Of a stretch of DNA of 64,000 nucleotides, positions 38,034 through 47,700 are shown in pieces. Position 1 is the stretch's first letter, and each line of letters opens with the position of its first letter. The stretch is taken from the NCBI RefSeq assembly GCF_020097135.1, contig NZ_CP083608.1:620001-684000 (forward strand), in the 5' to 3' direction. The position numbers and the translations under genes are program-made. Below the pieces are notes generated by a model. It was not told the origin of the DNA and made no database searches. It saw only the letters and a list, made by a program, of their open reading frames with translations. Source of the DNA: Macrococcus armenti (GTDB lineage: Bacteria; Bacillota; Bacilli; Staphylococcales; Staphylococcaceae).

Positions 38034-38979
38034 ACGTTTATTATTGATGATTCCATTATTATTCTTAACATCTATCGTTATTTTTGGGATTTCTAAATTA
38101 CAGCCAGGTGATGCTTTCACTGGAATGATGGATCCGAAAAATGCGAAATCTGGATATATTGAAGAGCAACGTGAAAAATTAGGATTAAATGATCCGATTC
38201 ATGTTCAGTACATGAAATGGGGACAAAATGTTCTTAAAGGAGATTTAGGAGATTCTATCCGTTATAAACGTCCAGTAATGGATTTAATTAAAGAAAGAAT
38301 GCCAAACACGATTTTATTAGGTGTTGTAACACTTATCATTACTTATTTAATCGCGTTTCCGCTAGGTATACTTTCAGGTAGAAAGCCTTATACATTTATC
38401 GATTATGCGATACAGTTTTTTAACTACTTAATGCTTGCAGTACCATCGTTCGTTGCAGGTGTATTTGCGATTTATGTATTTGCATTCCAACTAGGATGGT
38501 TCCCGTTCTCTGGTTCAGTATCAATCGGTCTTGAAGAAGGATCGATGCAGTATTACTTAAGTAAACTGTATCATGCAATTTTACCAGGTACAATTTTAGG
38601 GATATTATCAACAGCAAGTTACGTACAATTTTTACGTAATGACATTATTGAAAACTCTCGTAAAGACTACACAAGAACAGCACGTGCGAAAGGTTTATCT
38701 AAATCAAAAATTTACAACAAGCACATCTTAAGAAACTCGATTATTCCAATCGTAACGTTCTTTGGTGCAGATGTATTATCAATCTTTGGTGGAGCAGTTA
38801 TTACTGAAACAATCTTCTCATATCCAGGTATCGGTAAATTATTAGTAGATTCAATCAGTGGTAAAGACTATCCATTAATGATGGCATTATTATTATTCTT
38901 CTCTTTCTTAGGTTTACTTGCGAACTTAATTTCAGATATCGCATACAGTATTGTAGACCCAAGAATTAAGAGTAACTAG
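38014..38979 (+). CDS. oppB: Oligopeptide ABC transporter permease OppB
   Basis: A 321-residue permease with six membrane segments and the binding-protein-dependent transport motif RTARAKGLSKSKIYNKHILRN (EAA loop) that docks on the ATPases. The long extracytoplasmic loop after the first helix is typical of OppB/DppB. It starts inside the end of oppF with GAAGGGAG upstream. Confidence 0.94.
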   Translation: MIQLIIRRLLLMIPLLFLTSIVIFGISKLQPGDAFTGMMDPKNAKSGYIEEQREKLGLNDPIHVQYMKWGQNVLKGDLGDSIRYKRPVMDLIKERMPNTILLGVVTLIITYLIAFPLGILSGRKPYTFIDYAIQFFNYLMLAVPSFVAGVFAIYVFAFQLGWFPFSGSVSIGLEEGSMQYYLSKLYHAILPGTILGILSTASYVQFLRNDIIENSRKDYTRTARAKGLSKSKIYNKHILRNSIIPIVTFFGADVLSIFGGAVITETIFSYPGIGKLLVDSISGKDYPLMMALLLFFSFLGLLANLISDIAYSIVDPRIKSN

Positions 38980-38989
38980 GAGGATGACG

Positions 38990-39907
38990 ATGAATACAGT
39001 TAAAACAGAACAAGTAAACGTTAAAACTAAAAAAGTAGCAAAGTCACCTCTGCAAATCGCACGTGCAAAATTTATGAAAAATAAAGTAGCAATGGGTGCA
39101 TTAATAACATTATTTACAATCTTTATTATTTCGTTATTATCACCGTTACTAGCACCATATGATCCAAATTTACAGAACTTAGTACTTATCAAAGGAGATA
39201 TGAGTGCTGAGCATTGGTTAGGTACAGATGCAGGTGGTCGTGATATATTCAGTCGTCTATTATACTCTGGACGCGTATCATTAATCTTCGGTTTAGTAAC
39301 GACAGTTGGATTACTGATTATCGGTGTATTAATCGGTATGATATCTGGATACTACGGTGGCTGGGTTGATACGATACTCATGCGTTTCACTGAATTCGTA
39401 ATGTTATTCCCATTCTTACCATTCGCAATTGTATTAAACGCAACATTCAGCGATAAAATTAAAAACCCATACGGCTCAGCAATGATTTTAGCTGCGGTAT
39501 TAATCGCATTATCATGGGTCGGAATTGCAAGGCTAGTACGTGGTAAAGTAATGCAGGAGAAAGAAAATGAGTATTTCTTAGCCGCAAAATCAATCGGAAC
39601 ACCGACATATAAGATTTTATTCAAACATTTATTCCCGAACATCTTAAGCGTTATTATCGTACAGGCAACATTATTATTCGCAGTACAGATCGTAGCAGAA
39701 GCAGGTTTAAGTTTCTTAGGATTCGGTATCGATAAATCTACACCGACATGGGGGAATATGTTATCAGATGCGCAGGAAGGGGATATCCTTCGTGGTAAGC
39801 CATGGATCTGGATGCCACCAGCGATTGCGATTACAGTAACAATCCTTTGCATTAACTTCATTGGTGAAGGTATTAAAGATGCAATGAACCCTAAATCAAA
39901 TCGATAG
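38990..39907 (+). CDS. oppC: Oligopeptide ABC transporter permease OppC
   Basis: A 305-residue permease partner of OppB with an N-terminal OppC domain (KFMKNKVAMGALITLF), six membrane segments and an EAA loop (YFLAAKSIGTPTYKILFKHLFPN). AGGAGG at 38978-38983 is best spaced for ATG 38990 rather than the in-frame ATG at 38984. It is the last opp gene; the order A-D-F-B-C differs from opp3BCDFA of S. aureus. A small acidic ORF follows 10 nt later. Confidence 0.94.
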   Translation: MNTVKTEQVNVKTKKVAKSPLQIARAKFMKNKVAMGALITLFTIFIISLLSPLLAPYDPNLQNLVLIKGDMSAEHWLGTDAGGRDIFSRLLYSGRVSLIFGLVTTVGLLIIGVLIGMISGYYGGWVDTILMRFTEFVMLFPFLPFAIVLNATFSDKIKNPYGSAMILAAVLIALSWVGIARLVRGKVMQEKENEYFLAAKSIGTPTYKILFKHLFPNILSVIIVQATLLFAVQIVAEAGLSFLGFGIDKSTPTWGNMLSDAQEGDILRGKPWIWMPPAIAITVTILCINFIGEGIKDAMNPKSNR

Positions 39908-39917
39908 AGGTGATAAT

Positions 39918-40061
39918 ATGACAGAACATCAGGATGAAAGAGAAATTCGTTACGATGAAGACGAGCTGTTGACAGAACAGGAAGTTTCTGAAGAGGAAAT
40001 CACAGAACGAAAGATCGAGATTGAAGAAGAAATGATTGAACATGATCGTAAGTTGATTTAG
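39918..40061 (+). CDS. Small acidic protein of unknown function, 47 residues
   Basis: ATG 39918 has a well-placed AGAGGTGAT and opens 47 codons reading MTEHQDEREIRYDEDELLTE..., ending DRKLI. About 19 of 47 residues are Asp or Glu, and the composition is that of a charged helix or coiled coil. It lies 10 nt after oppC and 10 nt before the next small gene, so it is probably at the end of the opp transcript. I recognise no family. Confidence 0.6.
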   Translation: MTEHQDEREIRYDEDELLTEQEVSEEEITERKIEIEEEMIEHDRKLI

Positions 40062-40071
40062 GAGTGATAAT

Positions 40072-40344
40072 TTGAAATTAGTTATTACTGGAAATCATGA
40101 CATTATTTCAAATCCATTACTTGTGCCGTCTGTTATTCAGATAACTGCACTTAAAAATGCATTGGTTACAGGTATAGGACTACTACAAAATCATGAAATA
40201 CATGATGATAGAATTTCAATAGATTTACATCATGATGGAGAAGTTGAAGAAACCACTCTATTGGAGTTTAAAACTCAACTTGAGCAGTTACTCATAAGTT
40301 ATTTCAAGTTTGCGAAAATTGAAGTTACTGTTGAAGTACTTTGA
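40072..40344 (+). CDS. Unknown 90-residue protein
   Basis: TTG 40072 follows the ribosome site GGAGTGA and opens 90 codons (MKLVITGNHDIISNPLLVP...). No membrane helix, signal peptide or catalytic motif stands out. The pattern of alternating hydrophobic and charged residues, with an acidic middle (HHDGEVEETTLLEF), suggests a small folded alpha/beta protein. It ends just before a terminator, so it looks like the last gene of the opp-linked transcript. I do not recognise it. Confidence 0.6.
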   Translation: MKLVITGNHDIISNPLLVPSVIQITALKNALVTGIGLLQNHEIHDDRISIDLHHDGEVEETTLLEFKTQLEQLLISYFKFAKIEVTVEVL

Positions 40345-40348
40345 AAAC

Positions 40349-40382
40349 AAGCGGCTGATTATTATATCAGTCGCTTATTTTT
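40349..40382 (+). terminator. Terminator before the DUF2087 gene
   Basis: AAGCGGCTGAT pairs with ATCAGTCGCTT (one G-U) around TATTAT, followed by ATTTTT. The next ribosome site starts at 40386. Confidence 0.8.
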
Positions 40383-40396
40383 ATAGGGAGGTATAT

Positions 40397-40648
40397 ATGG
40401 AAGATTTAAAGTTAAGATTTTTTAAAGATAATAAACTTGTACAAATACCTAAAAAAGAGAAAGATAAGATTCTGCTCTTTGATTGGTTTGTCACGTTATT
40501 TGATGCATCAAAAACTTATACAGAGAAAGAAATTAATGAAGTGATAAAACGCATATATGACGATTATGCAATAATCAGAAGATACATGGTAGATTACGGT
40601 TATTTGAAAAGAACAGATGACGGAAAAAGTTATGAAAGGGTGAAGTGA
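40397..40648 (+). CDS. DUF2087 domain protein
   Basis: An 83-residue protein made almost wholly of a DUF2087 domain, a winged-helix-like module often fused to MarR/ArsR-type regulators (IPKKEKDKILLFDWFVTLF, then YTEKEINEVIKRIYDDYAIIRRYMVDYGYL). Here it stands alone. GGGAGG at 40386-40391 supports ATG 40397; a longer overlapping frame from 40310 has no such support. Its stop overlaps the GTG start region of the next ABC gene by a couple of bases, so it is likely co-expressed with the transporters and may regulate them. That role is inference. Confidence 0.8.
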   Translation: MEDLKLRFFKDNKLVQIPKKEKDKILLFDWFVTLFDASKTYTEKEINEVIKRIYDDYAIIRRYMVDYGYLKRTDDGKSYERVK

Positions 40649-40649
40649 G

Positions 40650-42215
40650 GTGGATGGCCTATTTAAAGAAAATAAGAAATTTTTAATTATTACATTTATT
40701 TTTACTTTAATAACAGCATTGCTTACAGTATCTGTACCATTACTCCTTACAACTGTATTTGGAGAAAACTATAATATCAATAAAAGTACGCTTTTGTTAG
40801 TCATCATATTCATGTTTATCACTTATATCATTCAAATTGTAATGGTGTATATTAGAGAACATTTTGCCTATGTGTTTAATGTAAGTCATACACATAAGAT
40901 GTATCGGCTGATGCATAAAATGAATTATGATGATTTACTTCAAAAAGAACCTACATATCTTATTGACCGATTTGCTATGATTGTGAACAGTTTCTATATG
41001 TTTATCGCAAATAGCGTTACAAGTTTGATGAGCAATATCATTATTCTGTTTGTTTGTCTTGCGATTATATTGAAAATTAACATATGGCTAGCTGTCATTT
41101 TGTTTTTACTGATTCCTGTAAATTACTTTGGATATAAGCTGATCAATAAAAAATTAATGGAAAAAAGTAAAGTTATGTAGCAGCAGACATCTAGCGGTTA
41201 TAAAGAAATCATCGGTATATTCAATAATGTTGATATGGTAAAACAAACGTCATATGACCGAATAGAAAATTTAATCAGACCTTCTGTTCATCGTGTATTT
41301 CACTCGATGAAAGAAGTGAATAAATTCGCACAAAGCACGAGTTTACTAATTAAGTTGTTAAATAGCTTTGTTCAGAATATGATGTATTTTGTACTCGCTT
41401 ATTTTATCTATTCAGGACAAACTGAAGTAAGTGCGCTTGTGATTGTGAGTATTGTATTACCGATTTACTTTGTATCATTACAGGCATTTACAAGTATTAA
41501 CTTAGAATTCCGAGATATGCAGGTATCCAACGATTTTATTACAGATGAGATTTACCCTTCAGTTGAAAGAGATGGACAAAAAAGCATCGATGGGATTGAT
41601 ACAATAACAATTAAAAATGCAATTGTTGAAATTGGTGAACGCATTTTTCAATACGACGTGAATGAGACTTTCAGTAAGGGCGATATCGTCTTTGTTACGG
41701 GTACTTCAGGAAGCGGAAAGAGTACATTGATGAAGAGTTTGCTCAAGTATAGAAAATGTTCAGGTTTAAAGATTAATGACCAAAATATTACTGATTTAAA
41801 CAATCAAAGTTTGCGTGAACAAATTTATTACCTTTCACAGGATAGTTCAATATTGCCGATGTCAATCAAGCAGAATATTGCATTCGGGAAGGATGAAAGT
41901 GCGATTGACTGGGATATGATGAGCGGTCTGGATGTAATACAGTCAGTATTAGCACACCATAATTTAGATGAAGTTATATACGAAAAAGGTACGAACTTCT
42001 CTGGTGGGGAGAAACAGCGTATTATGATTTCACGATTATTCCATGAACAAGTAGATTGTGTCATTTTAGATGAGGTGACAAGTAACATTGATAAAGAATC
42101 ACAGCACATAATTTTTGATTCAATATTAAAATATTGTCATGACAAAATTGTTTTTATAATCTCTCATGATCCAGAGGTCGAAATATTTACAAATAGAACG
42201 TTGAAGGTGAGGTGA
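40650..42215 (+). pseudogene. ABC exporter (fused membrane/ATPase) interrupted by one amber codon
   Basis: Two open pieces, 40650-41180 and a part usually opening at ATG 41235, lie in the same frame. They are joined by a 54-nt stretch (41181-41234) that is open after a single TAG at 41178-41180. Read through, it gives about 521 residues: a five- to six-helix type I exporter domain, then an ATPase with Walker A GTSGSGKST, signature FSGGEKQR and Walker B VILDEVTSN. TAG is followed by CAG CAG, so one C-to-T change of a Gln codon explains it. Start GTG 40650. Substrate unknown. Sequencing error or amber read-through are alternatives to a pseudogene. Confidence 0.75.
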
Positions 42216-42219
42216 CATT

Positions 42220-43098
42220 GTGTTTGCACTGGAAGTTCATAATTTGAGTAAAGCATTTAAAAACAAGAATGAAGTTGTAAATGCAATAAATAATGTGTCT
42301 TTTAATATACAAAAAGGAAAGATAACTTGTCTGCTCGGTGAAAATGGTGCAGGAAAATCAACGTTAATTAAATGTCTTGTCGATTTGATTATTCCAGATA
42401 ATGGAATGATACAATATCATATTGGTGATAATCCATTATCTCAAATAGGATGTATTCTGGAAGGGGAACGAAACGTTTATTATTATTTAACGGTGTATGA
42501 TAATTTGTTCTATTTTGGCAAATTAAATAAATTAAAACGAAAACAGTTGAATCATCGAATTGATGAAGTGCTGGAAGCATTGGATTTATTACATAAGAAA
42601 TTTACTTACGTTGCAGAACTATCAAGAGGGATGCAACAAAAAGTTGCATTAGCAATTGTGATGATACGAGATCCCGAACTCCTTATACTTGATGAACCTA
42701 CCCTTGGCTTAGATGTGCAGTCTACACATCATTTGATGGAATACTTATTGAAATTGACGAATGAAGGAAAGACAATTATTTTAACGACACATCAAATGGA
42801 TGTTGCGGAACAACTCGCTGATCAGATTATTTTATATAAGGATGGATGTATTTTGAAAGACGTATCTAAACAAGAATTGTTTGCTTCTTTTCAAAATGAA
42901 TGTATCGTTCACATCGTTACTGATAAGAAAGTAACAGGATATATATGCGACGATATGATCTATCGAATAGAGATGAATGAATTGTCAAAATTTATACAGA
43001 AAGCAACTGAACAAAATATTCAAATCAAAGAAATTACGACAGAGAAACAAGATTTAAAATCGATATTTGTTCATTTGATGGGTGAGTATGATGACTGA
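42220..43098 (+). CDS. ABC transporter ATP-binding protein
   Basis: A 292-residue ATPase of the drug/lantibiotic-type (CcmA/NatA-like) class. Walker A GENGAGKST, signature LSRGMQQK and Walker B LLILDEPTLGLD are complete, and an H-loop TTHQMD follows. GTG 42220 has GGTGAGGTG upstream and follows the broken exporter gene by four bases. It overlaps the permease start downstream. With that permease it forms an intact two-gene ABC transporter, perhaps for peptide export, immunity or drug efflux; substrate unknown. Confidence 0.88.
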   Translation: MFALEVHNLSKAFKNKNEVVNAINNVSFNIQKGKITCLLGENGAGKSTLIKCLVDLIIPDNGMIQYHIGDNPLSQIGCILEGERNVYYYLTVYDNLFYFGKLNKLKRKQLNHRIDEVLEALDLLHKKFTYVAELSRGMQQKVALAIVMIRDPELLILDEPTLGLDVQSTHHLMEYLLKLTNEGKTIILTTHQMDVAEQLADQIILYKDGCILKDVSKQELFASFQNECIVHIVTDKKVTGYICDDMIYRIEMNELSKFIQKATEQNIQIKEITTEKQDLKSIFVHLMGEYDD

Positions 43099-43891
43099 TA
43101 TTCTATATGCAGAGTTTGTTAAGTTTAAAGGTATGTTCAAGCGATATTATGTGGATTCTATTGCTGAAATCATATCATATTTAATACTATTCTCAGGGCT
43201 TACTTATGCTGTAGTTATAAAAAATAGTAGTGATAATAACATTGTTGCACAGCTTTTGATTGGTATATTTGTATGGTATATCGGGATTAATGCAATCGCA
43301 ATATTTACATTTATCTTGCAGGAAGAAATGCAATTAGGCACACTGGAACAAATATACTTAACGAAAACAAATTTAAGTCTAATGTTAATGGGAAGAGCAA
43401 TTGCGACATTTATATTTGATGCAATTGGCGGTATTATTTTAACGAGTGGTACTTTATTGTTTATTTTTGTATTTTCCCCGAATCTAATAAAAGGTCATTT
43501 TAACTTAATGCCTCTAATTAATCCTTTAATGATTATAATCTTAATACTTACGATGCTTGGTATATATGGATTCTCATTTTTATTAGCAGGACTATCGATT
43601 ATTTTTAAAAGAATTTCTGCCATAACAGTAATATTGAATTATATATTTCTGTTTTTTACGGGAGTGCTTGTAAGTGGAAATAACTTACCTTATGCGCTAG
43701 ATATTTTTTCAAAGTGTTTACCTATAACGTGGGGAATTATTAATATTAATGGATTATTTAATGATTCCTTTTCATACATTGATTTATTAGGCTTGTTTAT
43801 TAATACATCATTATACTTCTCTGTTGGGATCATTACATTTAATAGAATGACTTATTATGCTAGAAAAAAAGGGTCGTTGAATCAATATTAA
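43088..43891 (+). CDS. ABC-2 type permease
   Basis: A 267-residue permease with about six membrane helices, partner of the preceding ATPase. Its short cytoplasmic N-terminus (DILYAEFVKFKGMFKRYY) and the pattern of paired helices fit the ABC-2 family. The frame opens at GTG 43082; GGTGAG at 43081-43086 suggests ATG 43088 or 43091. It overlaps the ATPase gene end. No terminator directly follows; the hairpin at 43980 is the first. Confidence 0.8.
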   Translation: MMTDILYAEFVKFKGMFKRYYVDSIAEIISYLILFSGLTYAVVIKNSSDNNIVAQLLIGIFVWYIGINAIAIFTFILQEEMQLGTLEQIYLTKTNLSLMLMGRAIATFIFDAIGGIILTSGTLLFIFVFSPNLIKGHFNLMPLINPLMIIILILTMLGIYGFSFLLAGLSIIFKRISAITVILNYIFLFFTGVLVSGNNLPYALDIFSKCLPITWGIININGLFNDSFSYIDLLGLFINTSLYFSVGIITFNRMTYYARKKGSLNQY

Positions 43892-43979
43892 ACAACTTTG
43901 ATTCGTGCAAACAATGGAATAGATTGAACTCTGCACTTATGAGCGCTGGTACGTGCAACACTCTTCTAAATATAAATAC

Positions 43980-44020
43980 AACGCCCAAACTATTTCCGGT
44001 TTGGGCGTTAATTTTCTTTT
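43980..44020. terminator. Bidirectional terminator, ABC locus / trpS
   Basis: ACGCCCAAAC and GTTTGGGCGT pair around TATTTCCG, with T-rich tails on both strands. The 88 bp between the permease gene and this hairpin hold nothing I can identify. Confidence 0.85.
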
Positions 44021-44031
44021 ATATTATTATG

Positions 44032-45419
<1,388 letters not shown>

Positions 45420-45815
45420 ATGGTAACATTATTTACTTCACCAAGTTGCACATCTTGCCGTAAAGCGAAAGCATGGTTACAAGAACATGACATTCCGTAT
45501 ACGGAGCGTAATATTTTTTCAGAAAACTTATCAATTGATGAGATTAAAGCGATTTTAAGAATGACTGAGGACGGAACAGATGAAATTATCTCTACACGTT
45601 CTAAAACATTCCAGAAATTAAATGTAGATATTGATTCTTTACCGTTACAAGATTTATATGACATTATTCAGAAGAATCCAGGGCTTTTACGTCGTCCGAT
45701 CATTTTAGATGAGAAACGATTACAAGTCGGCTATAACGAAGATGAGATTAGACGTTTCTTACCACGTAAAGTGCGTACGTTCCAATTACTAGAAGCACAA
45801 CGTATGGTTGATTAA
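45420..45815 (+). CDS. spxA: Redox-sensing transcriptional regulator Spx
   Basis: A 131-residue ArsC-fold regulator that binds the RNA polymerase alpha C-terminal domain and switches on thiol-stress genes. The redox switch CTSC (Cys10, Cys13) is intact, as are the conserved RSKTFQKL region and the C-terminal RMVD. It is 131 residues, as in staphylococci. AGGAG supports ATG 45420 over the in-frame GTG 45411. Its ClpXP adaptor (spxH) and the ClpC adaptor mecA lie a few genes downstream. Confidence 0.96.
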   Translation: MVTLFTSPSCTSCRKAKAWLQEHDIPYTERNIFSENLSIDEIKAILRMTEDGTDEIISTRSKTFQKLNVDIDSLPLQDLYDIIQKNPGLLRRPIILDEKRLQVGYNEDEIRRFLPRKVRTFQLLEAQRMVD

Positions 45816-45833
45816 TCACTTGTTATGGATTGA

Positions 45834-45862
45834 AGAGGTCTGCATATGCAGGCCTCTTTTTT
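45834..45862 (+). terminator. Terminator after spxA
   Basis: AGAGGTCTGCA pairs with TGCAGGCCTCT (one G-U), followed by TTTTT. Confidence 0.85.
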
Positions 45863-45876
45863 CTTAAACAGTTTAA

Positions 45877-45905
45877 TTGTCGGAAATCACTTCTTCATGT
45901 ACAAT
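45877..45905 (+). promoter_or_regulatory. Promoter of mecA
   Basis: TTGTCG (45877-45882), a 17-nt spacer and TACAAT (45900-45905), about 38 nt before the mecA ATG. Confidence 0.6.
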
Positions 45906-45943
45906 GGATATACCATTCATACATAGGATTGGAGGCATGACGC

Positions 45944-46603
45944 ATGAGAATAGAACGTGTCGATGAATCGACTTTAAAATTTTATTTAACATATACAGAT
46001 ATTGAGGCACGCGGTTTTAAGCGTGATGATTTGTGGACAAGCCGTAAGAAAGGTGAGGAGTTCTTCTGGTCTGTGATGGAAGAAATTAATCAGGAAGAGG
46101 ACTTCTTTGTTGATGGTCCATTATGGATACAAGTGCATGCCTTTGACAAAGGTATCGAAATCGTCGTTACGAAATCTAAAAATGACGATCTGCATTTACC
46201 AGAAGATAACGCATCTAATATAGATGAGAAAGTGAATGATTTTATTAATAATTCAATACAGGATGATACTGATATTAGAGATTTGCTGATGCGTGCAGCA
46301 GAAGCGCCGTCTGAACAGTTCTTTATTGTTAAATTTAATGATTTAGAAGATGTGATTCAATTCAGTTATCATGAATATGATGAAGTGGATATAGAAGATT
46401 TATTATATATGTATGAAGGTAACTATTATTACTATGTTGAGTTTGATGACCATATGTCAGAGGATGCAATTCATAGTTATATTGCGCACATGCTGGAATA
46501 TGCAGATGAGACGTCAATTTCACATGAATTACTCGATGAATACGGCAAGATTATTATGAGTCATAATGTGAAACGACAAGTAAAACAATACTTTAATCAA
46601 TAA
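45944..46603 (+). CDS. mecA: Adaptor protein MecA
   Basis: A 219-residue ClpC adaptor that delivers substrates (ComK and others in Bacillus) to ClpCP proteolysis. This is the adaptor, unrelated to the methicillin-resistance gene of the same name. The N-terminal domain (MRIERVDESTLKFYLTYTDIEARGF), acidic linker (about 70-110) and C-terminal ClpC-binding domain ending HNVKRQVKQYFNQ are present. TTGGAGGC precedes the ATG. It lies between spxA and coiA, as in B. subtilis and S. aureus. Confidence 0.94.
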   Translation: MRIERVDESTLKFYLTYTDIEARGFKRDDLWTSRKKGEEFFWSVMEEINQEEDFFVDGPLWIQVHAFDKGIEIVVTKSKNDDLHLPEDNASNIDEKVNDFINNSIQDDTDIRDLLMRAAEAPSEQFFIVKFNDLEDVIQFSYHEYDEVDIEDLLYMYEGNYYYYVEFDDHMSEDAIHSYIAHMLEYADETSISHELLDEYGKIIMSHNVKRQVKQYFNQ

Positions 46604-46632
46604 TCTTTACGAAAATTTAATAAATAAAAACG

Positions 46633-46670
46633 GCATTTCCTGATATATATTATCGGGAGGTGCTTTTTTT
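46633..46670 (+). terminator. mecA terminator hairpin that contains the coiA ribosome site
   Basis: GCATTTCCTGATA (46633-46645) pairs with TATCGGGAGGTGC (46651-46663; three G-U pairs) around TATAT, followed by seven Ts. The coiA Shine-Dalgarno GGGAGG (46655-46660) is in the 3' arm, and the TTG start at 46669 overlaps the end of the T run. Confidence 0.8.
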
Positions 46671-47664
46671 GATACAGGCAATGAATATTCATGGAGAAAT
46701 TGTACAGGCACAGTTTGCAAATAAGAGTGATCGTTATTTTTGTCCTGTTTGTCAGCAGCAAGTAATGCTTAAGAGTGGTCATGTCAATGTGCCACACTTT
46801 GCGCATATTAAATCGAAGGATTGCTTTGCGCATATTTACCGAAAGGAGACGGCGGCTCATATTGAAGGTAAATATAAACTGTATGCGTTGTTCGGTTCCA
46901 AATATGCGAGCATGGAATATTACTTAAGTGAGATAGAACAAATTCCGGATGTTTATTTACATGAAGGTATTGCACTCGAATTACAGTTATCTACAATTCC
47001 GGCACATTTAATTGAAAGTAGAACACGAGGCTATCAATCAATGAATATTAATGTTTGCTGGATAGCAGATTACAATAGCTTAAATTTAAATGGCAACGTA
47101 TTAACGTTAAATTATTTTCAGCAGTCGCTTATTCATTATCCATCTCGCGCGCTGTTTACGCTAAATATCACTACTGGAGACGTTTATGCACTGCGTATCA
47201 TACAAGTGACGGGGCGTAATCAGTATGTTGTGACGCAGCTTAAAATCGAGTCAATGGATGCGTTTTTAAATGCGCTCAATGCACCATGTCATAATGGCAA
47301 AGATTACGTGTTAAATCAAGGTGAAACAATGCAGTATATTAGAAGCTGTAAACATAAACGTTCTGTATTAGAACCAACATTGAGTGCATTATATCAGCTG
47401 CGTATTCACCATAACGACATACCATTGCAGTTTCGTATCGTGATGATGGAGCAACTTTATCTTTATACACATCCAATGCTTTGGCAGTTAGAGCTGGAAC
47501 GTATGGTACAAACACAGTCGTTTACATTGCAAAAGTTTTTAGAAATCATTAATATTCACCCTGTAGCACGTTGTTATATTCATGATTTTGCGCTTTGTAA
47601 TCACATATTAGAAAAATATTATCGGATAACGAAACAAATGCGTGCAAAATCTATTGAAAAATGA
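46669..47664 (+). CDS. coiA: Competence protein CoiA
   Basis: A 331-residue CoiA-family protein, needed for natural transformation in Streptococcus and Bacillus, thought to process incoming DNA with RecA/DprA. The N-terminal zinc-ribbon-like pair CPVCQQ and HFAHIKSKDCF, then the nuclease-like segment EIEQIPDVYLHEGIALELQLSTI, match the family. The ribosome site GGGAGG best fits TTG 46669; an in-frame GTG at 46660 abuts that site. Translation may be restrained by the hairpin described separately. Confidence 0.88.
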   Translation: MIQAMNIHGEIVQAQFANKSDRYFCPVCQQQVMLKSGHVNVPHFAHIKSKDCFAHIYRKETAAHIEGKYKLYALFGSKYASMEYYLSEIEQIPDVYLHEGIALELQLSTIPAHLIESRTRGYQSMNINVCWIADYNSLNLNGNVLTLNYFQQSLIHYPSRALFTLNITTGDVYALRIIQVTGRNQYVVTQLKIESMDAFLNALNAPCHNGKDYVLNQGETMQYIRSCKHKRSVLEPTLSALYQLRIHHNDIPLQFRIVMMEQLYLYTHPMLWQLELERMVQTQSFTLQKFLEIINIHPVARCYIHDFALCNHILEKYYRITKQMRAKSIEK

Positions 47665-47700
47665 GAAAATTAAGATAACTTTATTTTTAGGAGGATTAAG

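Noticed and set aside
40310-40396. Longer N-terminus for the DUF2087 protein
   Set aside because: It would overlap the previous gene and run through the terminator; the GGGAGG site fits ATG 40397.
45944-46603. Methicillin-resistance mecA
   Set aside because: The gene is the ClpC adaptor MecA (219 residues), not a penicillin-binding protein; the shared name is coincidental.
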